A stretch of 64,000 nt of DNA. It comes from an uncultured Eubacteriales bacterium. GTDB taxonomy: Bacteria > Bacillota > Clostridia > Oscillospirales > UBA644. Where the stretch lies: contig CAUHAO010000002.1 of assembly GCA_959604355.1 (NCBI GenBank), positions 97,414-161,413 on the forward strand, read 5' to 3'. The first letter of the stretch is position 1; each line of letters begins with the position of its first letter. The position numbers and the translations under genes are program-made. Shown here piece after piece: positions 25,367 to 33,713 of this stretch. Below the pieces are notes generated by a model that ran no database searches, was not told where the DNA came from, and worked only from the letters and a program-made list of their open reading frames with translations.

Positions 25367-25981
25367 ATGGATACCGATTCAGGTGAACCGGGAGGACGTC
25401 CCAGACAGACTTCCCAGACAAAAAAGAAAGAGACAAAGAAAAACTCCCTGTTTGATTTCAAATGGGCGGGGAGAATAGTTTTAATTTCACTGATAACATC
25501 GTTTATTCTGTCATATTCCTCCGAAAGCATTCTCGAAGGCGTGAATTATATAATGGCGACAGTAATGCTGCTTATCGTCATATTATTTGGTATACTTTTT
25601 GATATCATGGGTACAGCGGTCACGACCGCAAGCGAAAAGGTTCTCAATTCAATGGCTTCCCGCAAACTGAAGGGCGCAAAACTCGCGTTGTATTTTGTTT
25701 CGCACGCGGCATCGGTCTCGAATTTCTGCAACGATGTCATAGGCGATATCTGCGGTATAATAAGCGGCTCAATGTGCGTTGTCATCGCTTCCGGGATCGC
25801 CTCGGATTTAGGCCTGTCCGATATCACATTGATAACCGTCGCCGCAACATCGGTAACTTCTGCCCTTACAATAGGCGGCAAGGCTCTCGGAAAAAACATT
25901 GCCATAAAGTACAATAATAATATAATTTACACAGTCAGCCGCGTCTGCTCTGTGTTCGTCAGGGATAAAAAACAATCATGA
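25367..25981 (+). CDS. oapA: OLE-associated membrane protein OapA
   Basis: A 204-residue protein with a polar, basic N-terminus (SQTKKKETKKNS) and about four helices (residues ~27-47, 51-78, 123-142, 148-170). The conserved core contains FDIMGTAVTTA, ASRKLKGAKLA, then CNDVIGDICGIISGS, matching OapA of alkaliphilic bacilli, which resembles DUF21/CorB-type proteins. OapA binds OLE RNA and anchors it to the membrane. The ATG at 25367 has AAAGGA upstream; an in-frame ATG at 25235 would lie inside the RNA gene and is rejected. The stop overlaps tlyA (ATGA). Confidence 0.9.
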   Translation: MDTDSGEPGGRPRQTSQTKKKETKKNSLFDFKWAGRIVLISLITSFILSYSSESILEGVNYIMATVMLLIVILFGILFDIMGTAVTTASEKVLNSMASRKLKGAKLALYFVSHAASVSNFCNDVIGDICGIISGSMCVVIASGIASDLGLSDITLITVAATSVTSALTIGGKALGKNIAIKYNNNIIYTVSRVCSVFVRDKKQS

Positions 25982-26760
25982 GACTTGATCTGTACATGGT
26001 CGGACAATTCAAACTCAGAAGCCGCAAACTTGCCCAGGACCTTATTCATGCCGGAGCTGTCAGTGTTAACGGATCGGTCTGTTCCAAACCCGCGTTCGAA
26101 ATAAAACCATCAGATATCGTCACCCTGACTACGAATATGAAGTATGTCGGCCGCGGCGGGTTGAAGCTTGAAAAGGCTCTGAATGTCTTCGATGTCGATG
26201 CAATGGGAAAGATATGTATAGATGTCGGCGCGTCGACGGGAGGATTTACCGACTGTCTTCTGCAAAAGGGTGCTGCAAAGGTGTACTCGGTAGACGTGGG
26301 GCACGGACAACTTGACAAAACAATAGCGGAAAATCCCCGTGTAGTGAACTGTGAGGGAATGAACGTCAATACCTTTGCGAAAACGAACGACGTAAAATCT
26401 CCGCTGATTACAGTAGACGTCTCGTTTACGTCTGTAAAAATAATTCTACACTCGCTTATATCCCTCTGTTCCGAAAAAGCCGATATTATCTGTCTTTTCA
26501 AACCGCAGTTTGAAGCGGGTAAATTCCAAGGTAAGAGGATAAGCAACAAAAAAGTACATATATCGCTGCTCAACAGTTTTATTTCGTTTGCGTCAAACGC
26601 CGGGCTTGTCATAAACGGGCTTGATTGGTCTCCGATACGCGGCGGTGACGGAAATATAGAGTATCTTTTCTGGCTGAGCAACTATCACAGCGAAAACGCC
26701 GTCGCGTTCAATGTAGGAAACATCGTTGAAAAAGCCCGGACCGAAACCTCGGAGGTTTGA
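25978..26760 (+). CDS. tlyA: TlyA-family rRNA 2'-O-methyltransferase
   Basis: A 260-residue protein with an N-terminal S4 RNA-binding domain (RLDLYMVGQFKLRSR... residues ~1-60) and a FtsJ-type SAM domain (CIDVGASTGGFTDCLLQ, VYSVDVGHGQLD, VDVSFTSVKII). TlyA methylates rRNA in some bacteria and has been called a haemolysin on weak grounds. The gene is a constant member of the ispA-recN neighbourhood. It overlaps oapA by four bases; nadK starts four bases after it. Confidence 0.94.
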   Translation: MRLDLYMVGQFKLRSRKLAQDLIHAGAVSVNGSVCSKPAFEIKPSDIVTLTTNMKYVGRGGLKLEKALNVFDVDAMGKICIDVGASTGGFTDCLLQKGAAKVYSVDVGHGQLDKTIAENPRVVNCEGMNVNTFAKTNDVKSPLITVDVSFTSVKIILHSLISLCSEKADIICLFKPQFEAGKFQGKRISNKKVHISLLNSFISFASNAGLVINGLDWSPIRGGDGNIEYLFWLSNYHSENAVAFNVGNIVEKARTETSEV

Positions 26761-26763
26761 TTT

Positions 26764-27606
26764 ATGAAAGTTCTTGTCGCGGCAAACGCCGAAAGAGACA
26801 GAGACCTCGTCGTCACAGGGAAAATAATCCGTAAACTCAGAAAACTCGGTATAAAAGTCCTGAACCCGTCGAAAGATGCGTGCTCTCTTTACGGTCATGC
26901 CGTCCTTTCTATGATAAACGACTGCGATATCGTCATCGTTGTCGGCGGCGACGGAACGATACTCCATGCGTCTCAGTTTGCATACAGGGCGAAAAAACCG
27001 ATCCTCGGCGTAAATGTCGGAACAGTCGGATATATGTCTTCGATCGAGGTGTCGGAGATAGATCTGCTTGACCTGTTGTCTTCGGACGACGGATATGAGA
27101 CAGAAAAGAGAATGATGCTCAATGTCAAAGTCAAAAATGAGTACAACGAGACTCTTTTCGACGAAAACGCTCTCAACGAGGTGACTATTTCTCACGGTGT
27201 CGTTTCCACAATGCTCGGATTTGAGGTCCTTTTCAAGGATAAACCCATGGCGTCATACCGCGCCGACGGAATAATTTTTGCGACTCCCACAGGTTCGACC
27301 GCATATTCATTATCCGCTGGAGGGCCGATAGTCGATCCCGGGCTCGATACGATAATCGCGACTCCGATATGTTCACATTCTTTTAACTCGCGCTCTATAC
27401 TTTTCAGAGCCGATTCCCGTCTGTCGGTCAATGTTAACTGCGAAGATATATGCGCCGGCAACGCGTATATAACCATAGACGGTCTGAAAAATTATCATCT
27501 CGGAATGCATCAGAAGATATATATCACAAAATCAAAGCATTCACAGGGCATAATCCGCCTTAAACCCGATTCTTTTTACGACGTCCTTTCACGGAAGATA
27601 AAATAA
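26764..27606 (+). CDS. nadK: NAD kinase
   Basis: A 280-residue cytosolic kinase that makes NADP from NAD. The signature GGDGT appears in VVGGDGTILHASQF (about residues 60-73), with NVGTVGYMSS and the second motif ATPTGSTAYSLSAGGP in the beta domain. Length is standard. The position between tlyA and argR is conserved in Firmicutes. NADPH supply is relevant to nfnAB encoded elsewhere in the window, but no link is shown. Confidence 0.96.
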   Translation: MKVLVAANAERDRDLVVTGKIIRKLRKLGIKVLNPSKDACSLYGHAVLSMINDCDIVIVVGGDGTILHASQFAYRAKKPILGVNVGTVGYMSSIEVSEIDLLDLLSSDDGYETEKRMMLNVKVKNEYNETLFDENALNEVTISHGVVSTMLGFEVLFKDKPMASYRADGIIFATPTGSTAYSLSAGGPIVDPGLDTIIATPICSHSFNSRSILFRADSRLSVNVNCEDICAGNAYITIDGLKNYHLGMHQKIYITKSKHSQGIIRLKPDSFYDVLSRKIK

Positions 27607-27621
27607 AAACAGGGGAACGCT

Positions 27622-28098
27622 ATGAAACTCAAGGAAAAACGTCAGGAGAAGATCCTGCAGATCATCGAAATGTATGACATCGAAACCCAGGAGGATCTTA
27701 CCGGATATCTCATGCGTGAAGGTTTCAGAACGACTCAGGCGACGGTCTCAAGGGATATCAAGGAGCTGCATCTGGTTAAAGTTCTCAATGAATCGAACAG
27801 ATACCGTTATTCGCAGGCCTCGGCACCCGGCGCTGAAGCTCCGGGTATTTCTACGAAATTGCAGAACCTGATGAAAGACAGCGTTATAAAAATAACGATT
27901 GCGCAAAATCTCGTAATCCTCAAATGCTTTCCGGGCACAGCGTCAGCTACATGCGCGGCTATAGACTCTCTTGATGATATTGAAGTTGCAGGGACTATCG
28001 CAGGGGATGATACGGTTTTCGTTGCGGCATACGATGATGAGGGGGCATACTGCATATCCGCACGTATGCATAATATCCTCGGCAGAGAAATGCTTTGA
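27622..28098 (+). CDS. argR: Arginine repressor ArgR/AhrC
   Basis: A 158-residue regulator with an N-terminal winged helix (ILQIIEMYDIETQEDL, TQATVSRDIKELHLVKV) and a C-terminal arginine-binding hexamer domain (GTIAGDDTVFVAAYD). With arginine it represses synthesis and activates catabolism genes. There are no arginine genes in the window. The placement between nadK and recN is conserved and probably does not reflect function. AGGGGAACG gives the ribosome site. Confidence 0.95.
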   Translation: MKLKEKRQEKILQIIEMYDIETQEDLTGYLMREGFRTTQATVSRDIKELHLVKVLNESNRYRYSQASAPGAEAPGISTKLQNLMKDSVIKITIAQNLVILKCFPGTASATCAAIDSLDDIEVAGTIAGDDTVFVAAYDDEGAYCISARMHNILGREML

Positions 28099-28121
28099 TC
28101 TGAATTGATTCGGAGGCTTTC

Positions 28122-29777
28122 ATGTTACGCGAACTTCACATTGAAAACATCGCTGTAATAGAAACGCTTGACGTCTCTTTTGACAGCGGACTTACAGCTC
28201 TTACGGGAGAGACAGGCGCGGGCAAAAGTATTCTGATAGATTCAATAGGTATGCTTTTGGGCTCGAGAACTTCCCGTGATATCGTACGTACAGGCTGCGA
28301 CAAGGCTTTTGTCGGTGCCGCCTTCGATAATTCGTTTTTTATCCGCCAAAAACTGGCAGAAATCGGCATAGAAGCGGACGATGACATAATTCTCGTTTCC
28401 CGCGATATAACAGCCGACGGAAGAAGCTCTGCGCGTATAAACGGCCGACAGGTCACATCGTCGATCCTCAGAGATATAGGCGCTAGCCTAATAAATATAC
28501 ACGGCCAGCACGATAATATAACATTGCTTGATCCCGCAAAGCATTTGCCGATGCTTGACTCTTTCGCCGGGGACATATCGCAGCGCGAGGAGTATGTGGA
28601 CGCGTACATAAAGGCGGAAGATATAAGGAAGCGCATAAAAGCATTGTCTGTCGATGACCGTGAAAAGGAAGCTCGGACAGACCTTCTGAAATATCAGATA
28701 AAAGAACTTGAAGATGCGGATCTGCGTCAGGGTGAGGAGGAAGAACTCGAAAAAAGGAAATCCGTCCTTGTCAACAAAGAAAAGATAATTGACGGCATAA
28801 ATCGAGTATGTGAATTGCTTTCAGAAGGTGAAACAAATATTCGGGACATGCTTTCTGACGCGGTGCGGGAAATATCTTCCGTAGAACGTTACGACGAGGC
28901 ACTTGTGCCGATAGCCGAAAAACTTGACACAGCGTATTCCGCGCTCGAAGATTCCGTTTCCGAAATATTTGACTATCGCGACGGATCGGATTACAGCCTC
29001 AAAGAGCTCGACGACATCGAGCAGCGACTTGATATTATTTACAAATTCAAACGCAAATACGGCAGCACGATCGAACAAATGCTCGATTACCTCGAAAAAG
29101 CCCGTAAAGAGCTTGATGAGATGGAGTTTTCGGGTGAAAAGCTTGAAAAACTCAATGCCGAATATTCAGTCTGCAAGGCTGAACTCGATGCTAAGGCGGC
29201 GACGCTTACCGCCGTCCGTACAGCAGCGGCGAAAGACCTCGCGAAGAGAATATGTGAAGAACTGTCGTTTCTCGATATGCCGAAGGTGGTTTTTGAAGTT
29301 TCGATACGCAAAAAAGAACTTGATGCGACAGGGGCAGATGATGTGGAGTTTCTTATTTCCGCAAATGTCGGACAAGAACCCCGTCCGTTAAGCAAAATAG
29401 CTTCAGGCGGCGAACTTTCGAGAATAATGCTTGCGGTCAAGAACATATTGAATCAAAACGACGTGCAGACTCTTATTTTTGATGAAATAGACACAGGCGT
29501 CAGCGGCAGCGCGGCACAGAAAATTGCAATAAAACTCCGCCAGATGTCGAAATCGGCTCAGGTCATAGTCGTTACACACCTGCCGCAGATAGCGTCTTAT
29601 GCCGACGAGCATTTCAAAATAATAAAAGAAAATGATTCTGCAAATACATACACGCGCCTTGAAAAACTTGATAAAGCCGGCAGGACAAAGGAACTCGCCC
29701 GTATCATGGGGGGCGAAAGCGTTACCGAAACATTGCTCAGAACAGCTTCGGAAATGCTTGAAAACAACTCAAAATAA
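28122..29777 (+). CDS. recN: DNA repair protein RecN
   Basis: A 551-residue SMC-like ATPase of double-strand break repair. Walker A is GETGAGKSILIDSI (about residues 29-42), the middle (~150-350) is coiled coil, and the C-terminal half has the signature IASGGELSRIMLA and Walker B FDEIDTGVSGSAAQKI, followed by VVTHLPQIASYADEH. Length is typical. tyrS follows after 20 bases. Confidence 0.97.
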   Translation: MLRELHIENIAVIETLDVSFDSGLTALTGETGAGKSILIDSIGMLLGSRTSRDIVRTGCDKAFVGAAFDNSFFIRQKLAEIGIEADDDIILVSRDITADGRSSARINGRQVTSSILRDIGASLINIHGQHDNITLLDPAKHLPMLDSFAGDISQREEYVDAYIKAEDIRKRIKALSVDDREKEARTDLLKYQIKELEDADLRQGEEEELEKRKSVLVNKEKIIDGINRVCELLSEGETNIRDMLSDAVREISSVERYDEALVPIAEKLDTAYSALEDSVSEIFDYRDGSDYSLKELDDIEQRLDIIYKFKRKYGSTIEQMLDYLEKARKELDEMEFSGEKLEKLNAEYSVCKAELDAKAATLTAVRTAAAKDLAKRICEELSFLDMPKVVFEVSIRKKELDATGADDVEFLISANVGQEPRPLSKIASGGELSRIMLAVKNILNQNDVQTLIFDEIDTGVSGSAAQKIAIKLRQMSKSAQVIVVTHLPQIASYADEHFKIIKENDSANTYTRLEKLDKAGRTKELARIMGGESVTETLLRTASEMLENNSK

Positions 29778-29797
29778 TCATTTAAGGAGATATAGAA

Positions 29798-31015
29798 ATG
29801 GGGATTTACGAAGATCTTGAGCGACGCGGTTTGATCGCTCAGGTCACGAATGACGAAGAAATCAGAAAAATGGTAAACGAAGGCAAAGCGACCTTCTATA
29901 TAGGCTTTGACTGCACCGCGGACAGTCTTACCGCCGGACACTTTATGGCGCTTACGCTTATGAAAAGACTTCAGCAGGCCGGCAATAAGCCGATAGCTCT
30001 TATCGGCGGCGGCACCACAATGATAGGTGACCCGTCCGGTCGTACCGATATGCGAAAAATGCTCACGAAGGAAGACATCGATCATAACGCGGAATGTTTC
30101 AAGCGACAGATGGAGCGCTTCATCGAATTCGGTGAGGGAAAGGCGCGTATGATAAACAACGCCGACTGGCTGCTCAAGCTCAATTACGTAGACCTTCTGC
30201 GTGAAGTCGGTGCATGCTTTTCTGTCAATAATATGCTGCGCGCGGAATGCTATAAACAGCGTATGGAAAAGGGGCTCAGCTTCCTTGAATTTAACTACAT
30301 GATAATGCAGAGCTACGACTTTTATTATCTGTATAAGAATTACGGCTGCAATATGGAGTTCGGTGGTGATGACCAGTGGTCAAATATGCTCGGCGGCACG
30401 GAGCTTATCCGCCGTAAGCTTGGCAAGGACGCCCATGCCATGACGATAACTCTGCTTACGGACTCTCAGGGTAAAAAAATGGGGAAGACCGCGGGCAACG
30501 CTATCTGGCTCGATCCCGAAAAGACCTCTCCGTACGATTTTTATCAGTATTGGAGAAACGTCGGCGATGCGGATGTTATAAAGTGCCTGAAGATGCTTAC
30601 ATTCCTTCCCATTGAACAGATAGAGGAAATGGAAAACTGGAAGGACAGCAAGATTAACCAGGCAAAAGAAATACTTGCATTCGAGCTTACGAAGCTCGTC
30701 CACGGTGACGAGGAGGCGAACAAAGCCCAGGCCGCAGCCCGAGCGCTCTTTGCAGGCGGCGCAGGTGCGGATGTCCCGACATGTGAATTTTCTGAGGCTG
30801 ATTTCAATGACGGCGTTATCATTGCTGCGGAGCTGCTTGTAAAGACAAAACAAGCTCCTTCAAAGAGCGAAGCCCGCAGGCTTATAGAGCAGGGCGGTGT
30901 TTTCGTTGACGACGTTAAAGTCTCTGCGGCAAACGCGACGTTTACCCCTGCGGATATTGACGGCAAGATTGTTAAAAAAGGCAAAAAAAGCTTTATAAAA
31001 ATAGTTATAAAATAA
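29798..31015 (+). CDS. tyrS: Tyrosyl-tRNA synthetase
   Basis: A 405-residue class I synthetase. The HIGH-type motif occurs in CTADSLTAGHF, GDPSGRTDMR is a typical TyrRS stretch, and the KMSKS equivalent is KKMGKTAGNAIW. A C-terminal S4 domain (PSKSEARRLIEQGGV) binds tRNA. AAGGAG lies upstream of the ATG. No T-box leader can fit in the 20-base gap after recN, so tRNA-dependent control, common for this gene in Firmicutes, is absent here. Confidence 0.96.
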   Translation: MGIYEDLERRGLIAQVTNDEEIRKMVNEGKATFYIGFDCTADSLTAGHFMALTLMKRLQQAGNKPIALIGGGTTMIGDPSGRTDMRKMLTKEDIDHNAECFKRQMERFIEFGEGKARMINNADWLLKLNYVDLLREVGACFSVNNMLRAECYKQRMEKGLSFLEFNYMIMQSYDFYYLYKNYGCNMEFGGDDQWSNMLGGTELIRRKLGKDAHAMTITLLTDSQGKKMGKTAGNAIWLDPEKTSPYDFYQYWRNVGDADVIKCLKMLTFLPIEQIEEMENWKDSKINQAKEILAFELTKLVHGDEEANKAQAAARALFAGGAGADVPTCEFSEADFNDGVIIAAELLVKTKQAPSKSEARRLIEQGGVFVDDVKVSAANATFTPADIDGKIVKKGKKSFIKIVIK

Positions 31016-31027
31016 TCGGAGAAAATC

Positions 31028-33658
31028 ATGAAGAGGGAATTGGAAAAGAATTACGATCCTCAGTCGGTTGAAGACCGTATATACGCCACATGGCTCGAAA
31101 AGGGCTATTTCAAGGCGTCCGTGAATAAGAATAAGAAGCCTTTCACCATCGTTATCCCGCCTCCGAACGTCACAGGGCAGCTTCATATGGGACACGCTCT
31201 CGACGAAACGATGCAGGATATCATCATCCGCTATAAGCGCATGTGCGGCTATGAGGCTCTTTGGTTACCCGGCACGGATCACGCGGGTATTGCGACCCAG
31301 ATAAAGGTCGAAGAATATCTTCGCAAGAATGAGGGAATATCCCGTTACGATCTGGGCAGAGAAAAATTTCTCGAACGTGTCTGGGACTGGAAGCAGCAGT
31401 ACGGCGAAAGAATAATCAATCAGCTCAAAAAACTCGGTTCTTCCTGTGACTGGGACAGAACACGCTTCACTATGGACGAGGGCTGCTCCAGAGCCGTAAA
31501 AGAGGTCTTTGTAAACCTTTACAATAAAGGACTTATCTACAGAGGTCACAGAATAATTAACTGGTGTCCGAAATGTGCGACGGCGCTTTCCGACGCGGAA
31601 GTCGAATATTCCGAACAGGAAGGGCACTTTTGGCATATCAGATATCCCGTTGACGGGAGCGACGAGTATGTAATAATCGCAACGACACGTCCCGAAACAC
31701 TCCTCGGCGATACAGCGGTCGCCGTAAACCCCGAAGATAAGCGTTATACGCATCTGGTCGGAAAAACTCTCACGCTTCCGCTTGTCGGCAGAAAAATTCC
31801 CGTTATCGCGGATGATTATGTCGATAAGGATTTCGGTACAGGATGTGTAAAGATCACTCCCGCACACGACCCCAACGACTTCCAGGTCGGTCTGCGTCAC
31901 AACCTTGAGCAGATTCGCGTAATGAATGACGACGCGACGATAAACCGTTTCGGCGGCAAGTATCAGGGCATGGACAGATACGAAGCAAGAAAAGCTATCG
32001 TCGAAGACCTCGAAAAAGAGGGGTACCTCGTCAAAATAGAGCCCCACGTCCACAATGTCGGACAGTGCTACCGTTGCGGAACGACCGTTGAGCCTCTCAC
32101 GAGTGATCAATGGTTCGTTAAGATGGAAGAACTTGCGAAGCCTGCTATGGATGTCGTCAAAAACGGCACGATAAAATTCCACCCTGAGCGCCTCGCGAAG
32201 ACATACATGAATTGGATGGAGAATGTCCACGACTGGTGCATATCCCGTCAGCTCTGGTGGGGTCACCGTATTCCCGCGTATTATTGCGACGCTTGCGGCG
32301 AGATGGTCGTTTCAAAGACCGACGTTGACGCTTGCCCGAAATGCGGCGCAAAAATGCGTCAGGAAGAAGACGTTCTCGACACATGGTTCTCTTCCGCGCT
32401 CTGGCCCTTTGAAACTCTCGGCTGGCCCGATAACACCGAAGATCTCAAGTATTTTTATCCGACAAGCGTTCTTGTTACAGGCTACGACATAATATTCTTC
32501 TGGGTTGCCAGAATGATATTCTCAGGCCTTGAACACACGGGAGAAGAACCCTTCAAGGACGTTCTGTTCCACGGCCTTGTCAGGGACAGCCAGGGCAGAA
32601 AAATGTCCAAATCCCTCGGCAACGGAATTGACCCTCTTGACGTTATCAAGGAGTACGGTGCTGACGCGCTCAGATATACTCTCGTTACCGGAAACTCTCC
32701 CGGAAACGACATGCGTTTCTATTGGGAAGTAGTCAAGTCTTCCAGGAACTTTGCAAATAAGATCTGGAACGCTGCGAGATTTACGCTTACATATCTCGAT
32801 ATAGATGCGATCTCGATACCAGAGAAGCTTGAGATGGAGGATAAATGGATTCTTTACAGATATAACAACTGTGTCAAAGAAGTCCGTGAAAATCTCGACA
32901 AATATGAACTCGGTATCGCGGCGCAGAAGCTTTATGATTTCATTTGGGACGATCTGTGCGATTGGTACATAGAACTTGTCAAGCCGCGTCTGTTTGAGAC
33001 AAATACGGATAAAGCGACAAATCTTTCCGCCCAGAACGTTCTTGCGTATGTTCTTTCCAATACGCTTAAACTTCTGCATCCCTTCATGCCGTTCGTGACA
33101 GAGGAGATTTGGCAGGCCCTGCCTCATGACGGCGAATCCATCATGATCTCCGATTATCCCGAATATTCCGAAAAATTCGAGTTTTCCGCGGAGGCTGCAG
33201 CACTCGAAAACATCAAAGCGCTGATAAAGGATATCCGTCAGATAAGAACGAACATGAACGTGCCTGTTTCTAAAAAGACTAAGATTTTCATCGAAACGGA
33301 GCACGAGGACGCATATCGCAGCTGTGAAGAATTCCTCAAACGTCTCGCAGGTGCGTCGAGCGTGACTGTCGGCAAAGTAGAGAATACCGAAAACACCGCG
33401 TCCGCCATCAGCCCCGACGCAAAGGCGTTCATACCGATGGACGATCTCGTCGATATCGAAAAGGAAAAGGCTCGTTTGCTTAAAGAAAAAGAACGTCTGG
33501 AGGGCGAAATAGAGCGCATTGACAAAAAACTTTCCAACGAGGGCTTTGTTTCCAAAGCGCCGTCGAAAGTTGTCGAGGAGGAACGTTCGAAACGCGAAAA
33601 TTACGTTAAACTTCTCGAAAATGTAGAAAAGGTTTACGCATCTCTCATCAACAGATAA
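31028..33658 (+). CDS. valS: Valyl-tRNA synthetase
   Basis: An 876-residue class I synthetase. Motifs: PPPNVTGQLHMGHAL (about residues 40-54), the editing domain with TTRPETLLGDTAVAV, a zinc-ribbon pair (CDACGE, CPKCGAK) and KMSKSLGNGIDPLD. The anticodon-binding domain and a C-terminal coiled coil (KARLLKEKERLEGEIERI) complete the usual order. It follows tyrS by 12 bases, so no T-box precedes it. It is normal in length. Confidence 0.97.
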   Translation: MKRELEKNYDPQSVEDRIYATWLEKGYFKASVNKNKKPFTIVIPPPNVTGQLHMGHALDETMQDIIIRYKRMCGYEALWLPGTDHAGIATQIKVEEYLRKNEGISRYDLGREKFLERVWDWKQQYGERIINQLKKLGSSCDWDRTRFTMDEGCSRAVKEVFVNLYNKGLIYRGHRIINWCPKCATALSDAEVEYSEQEGHFWHIRYPVDGSDEYVIIATTRPETLLGDTAVAVNPEDKRYTHLVGKTLTLPLVGRKIPVIADDYVDKDFGTGCVKITPAHDPNDFQVGLRHNLEQIRVMNDDATINRFGGKYQGMDRYEARKAIVEDLEKEGYLVKIEPHVHNVGQCYRCGTTVEPLTSDQWFVKMEELAKPAMDVVKNGTIKFHPERLAKTYMNWMENVHDWCISRQLWWGHRIPAYYCDACGEMVVSKTDVDACPKCGAKMRQEEDVLDTWFSSALWPFETLGWPDNTEDLKYFYPTSVLVTGYDIIFFWVARMIFSGLEHTGEEPFKDVLFHGLVRDSQGRKMSKSLGNGIDPLDVIKEYGADALRYTLVTGNSPGNDMRFYWEVVKSSRNFANKIWNAARFTLTYLDIDAISIPEKLEMEDKWILYRYNNCVKEVRENLDKYELGIAAQKLYDFIWDDLCDWYIELVKPRLFETNTDKATNLSAQNVLAYVLSNTLKLLHPFMPFVTEEIWQALPHDGESIMISDYPEYSEKFEFSAEAAALENIKALIKDIRQIRTNMNVPVSKKTKIFIETEHEDAYRSCEEFLKRLAGASSVTVGKVENTENTASAISPDAKAFIPMDDLVDIEKEKARLLKEKERLEGEIERIDKKLSNEGFVSKAPSKVVEEERSKRENYVKLLENVEKVYASLINR

Positions 33659-33665
33659 AAAATAA

Positions 33666-33699
33666 AACGGCAAACGCGGTCAAGGCTGTGTTTGCCGTT
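33666..33699 (+). other. Hairpin between valS and ABC exporter genes
   Basis: AACGGCAAAC (33666-33675) and GTTTGCCGTT (33690-33699) form a perfect 10-bp stem with a 14-base loop. The following bases (AAAGGA) are the ribosome site of the next gene rather than a T-run, so it is more likely an RNA-stability or leader element than a terminator. Confidence 0.5.
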
Positions 33700-33713
33700 A
33701 AAGGAATTTATAT

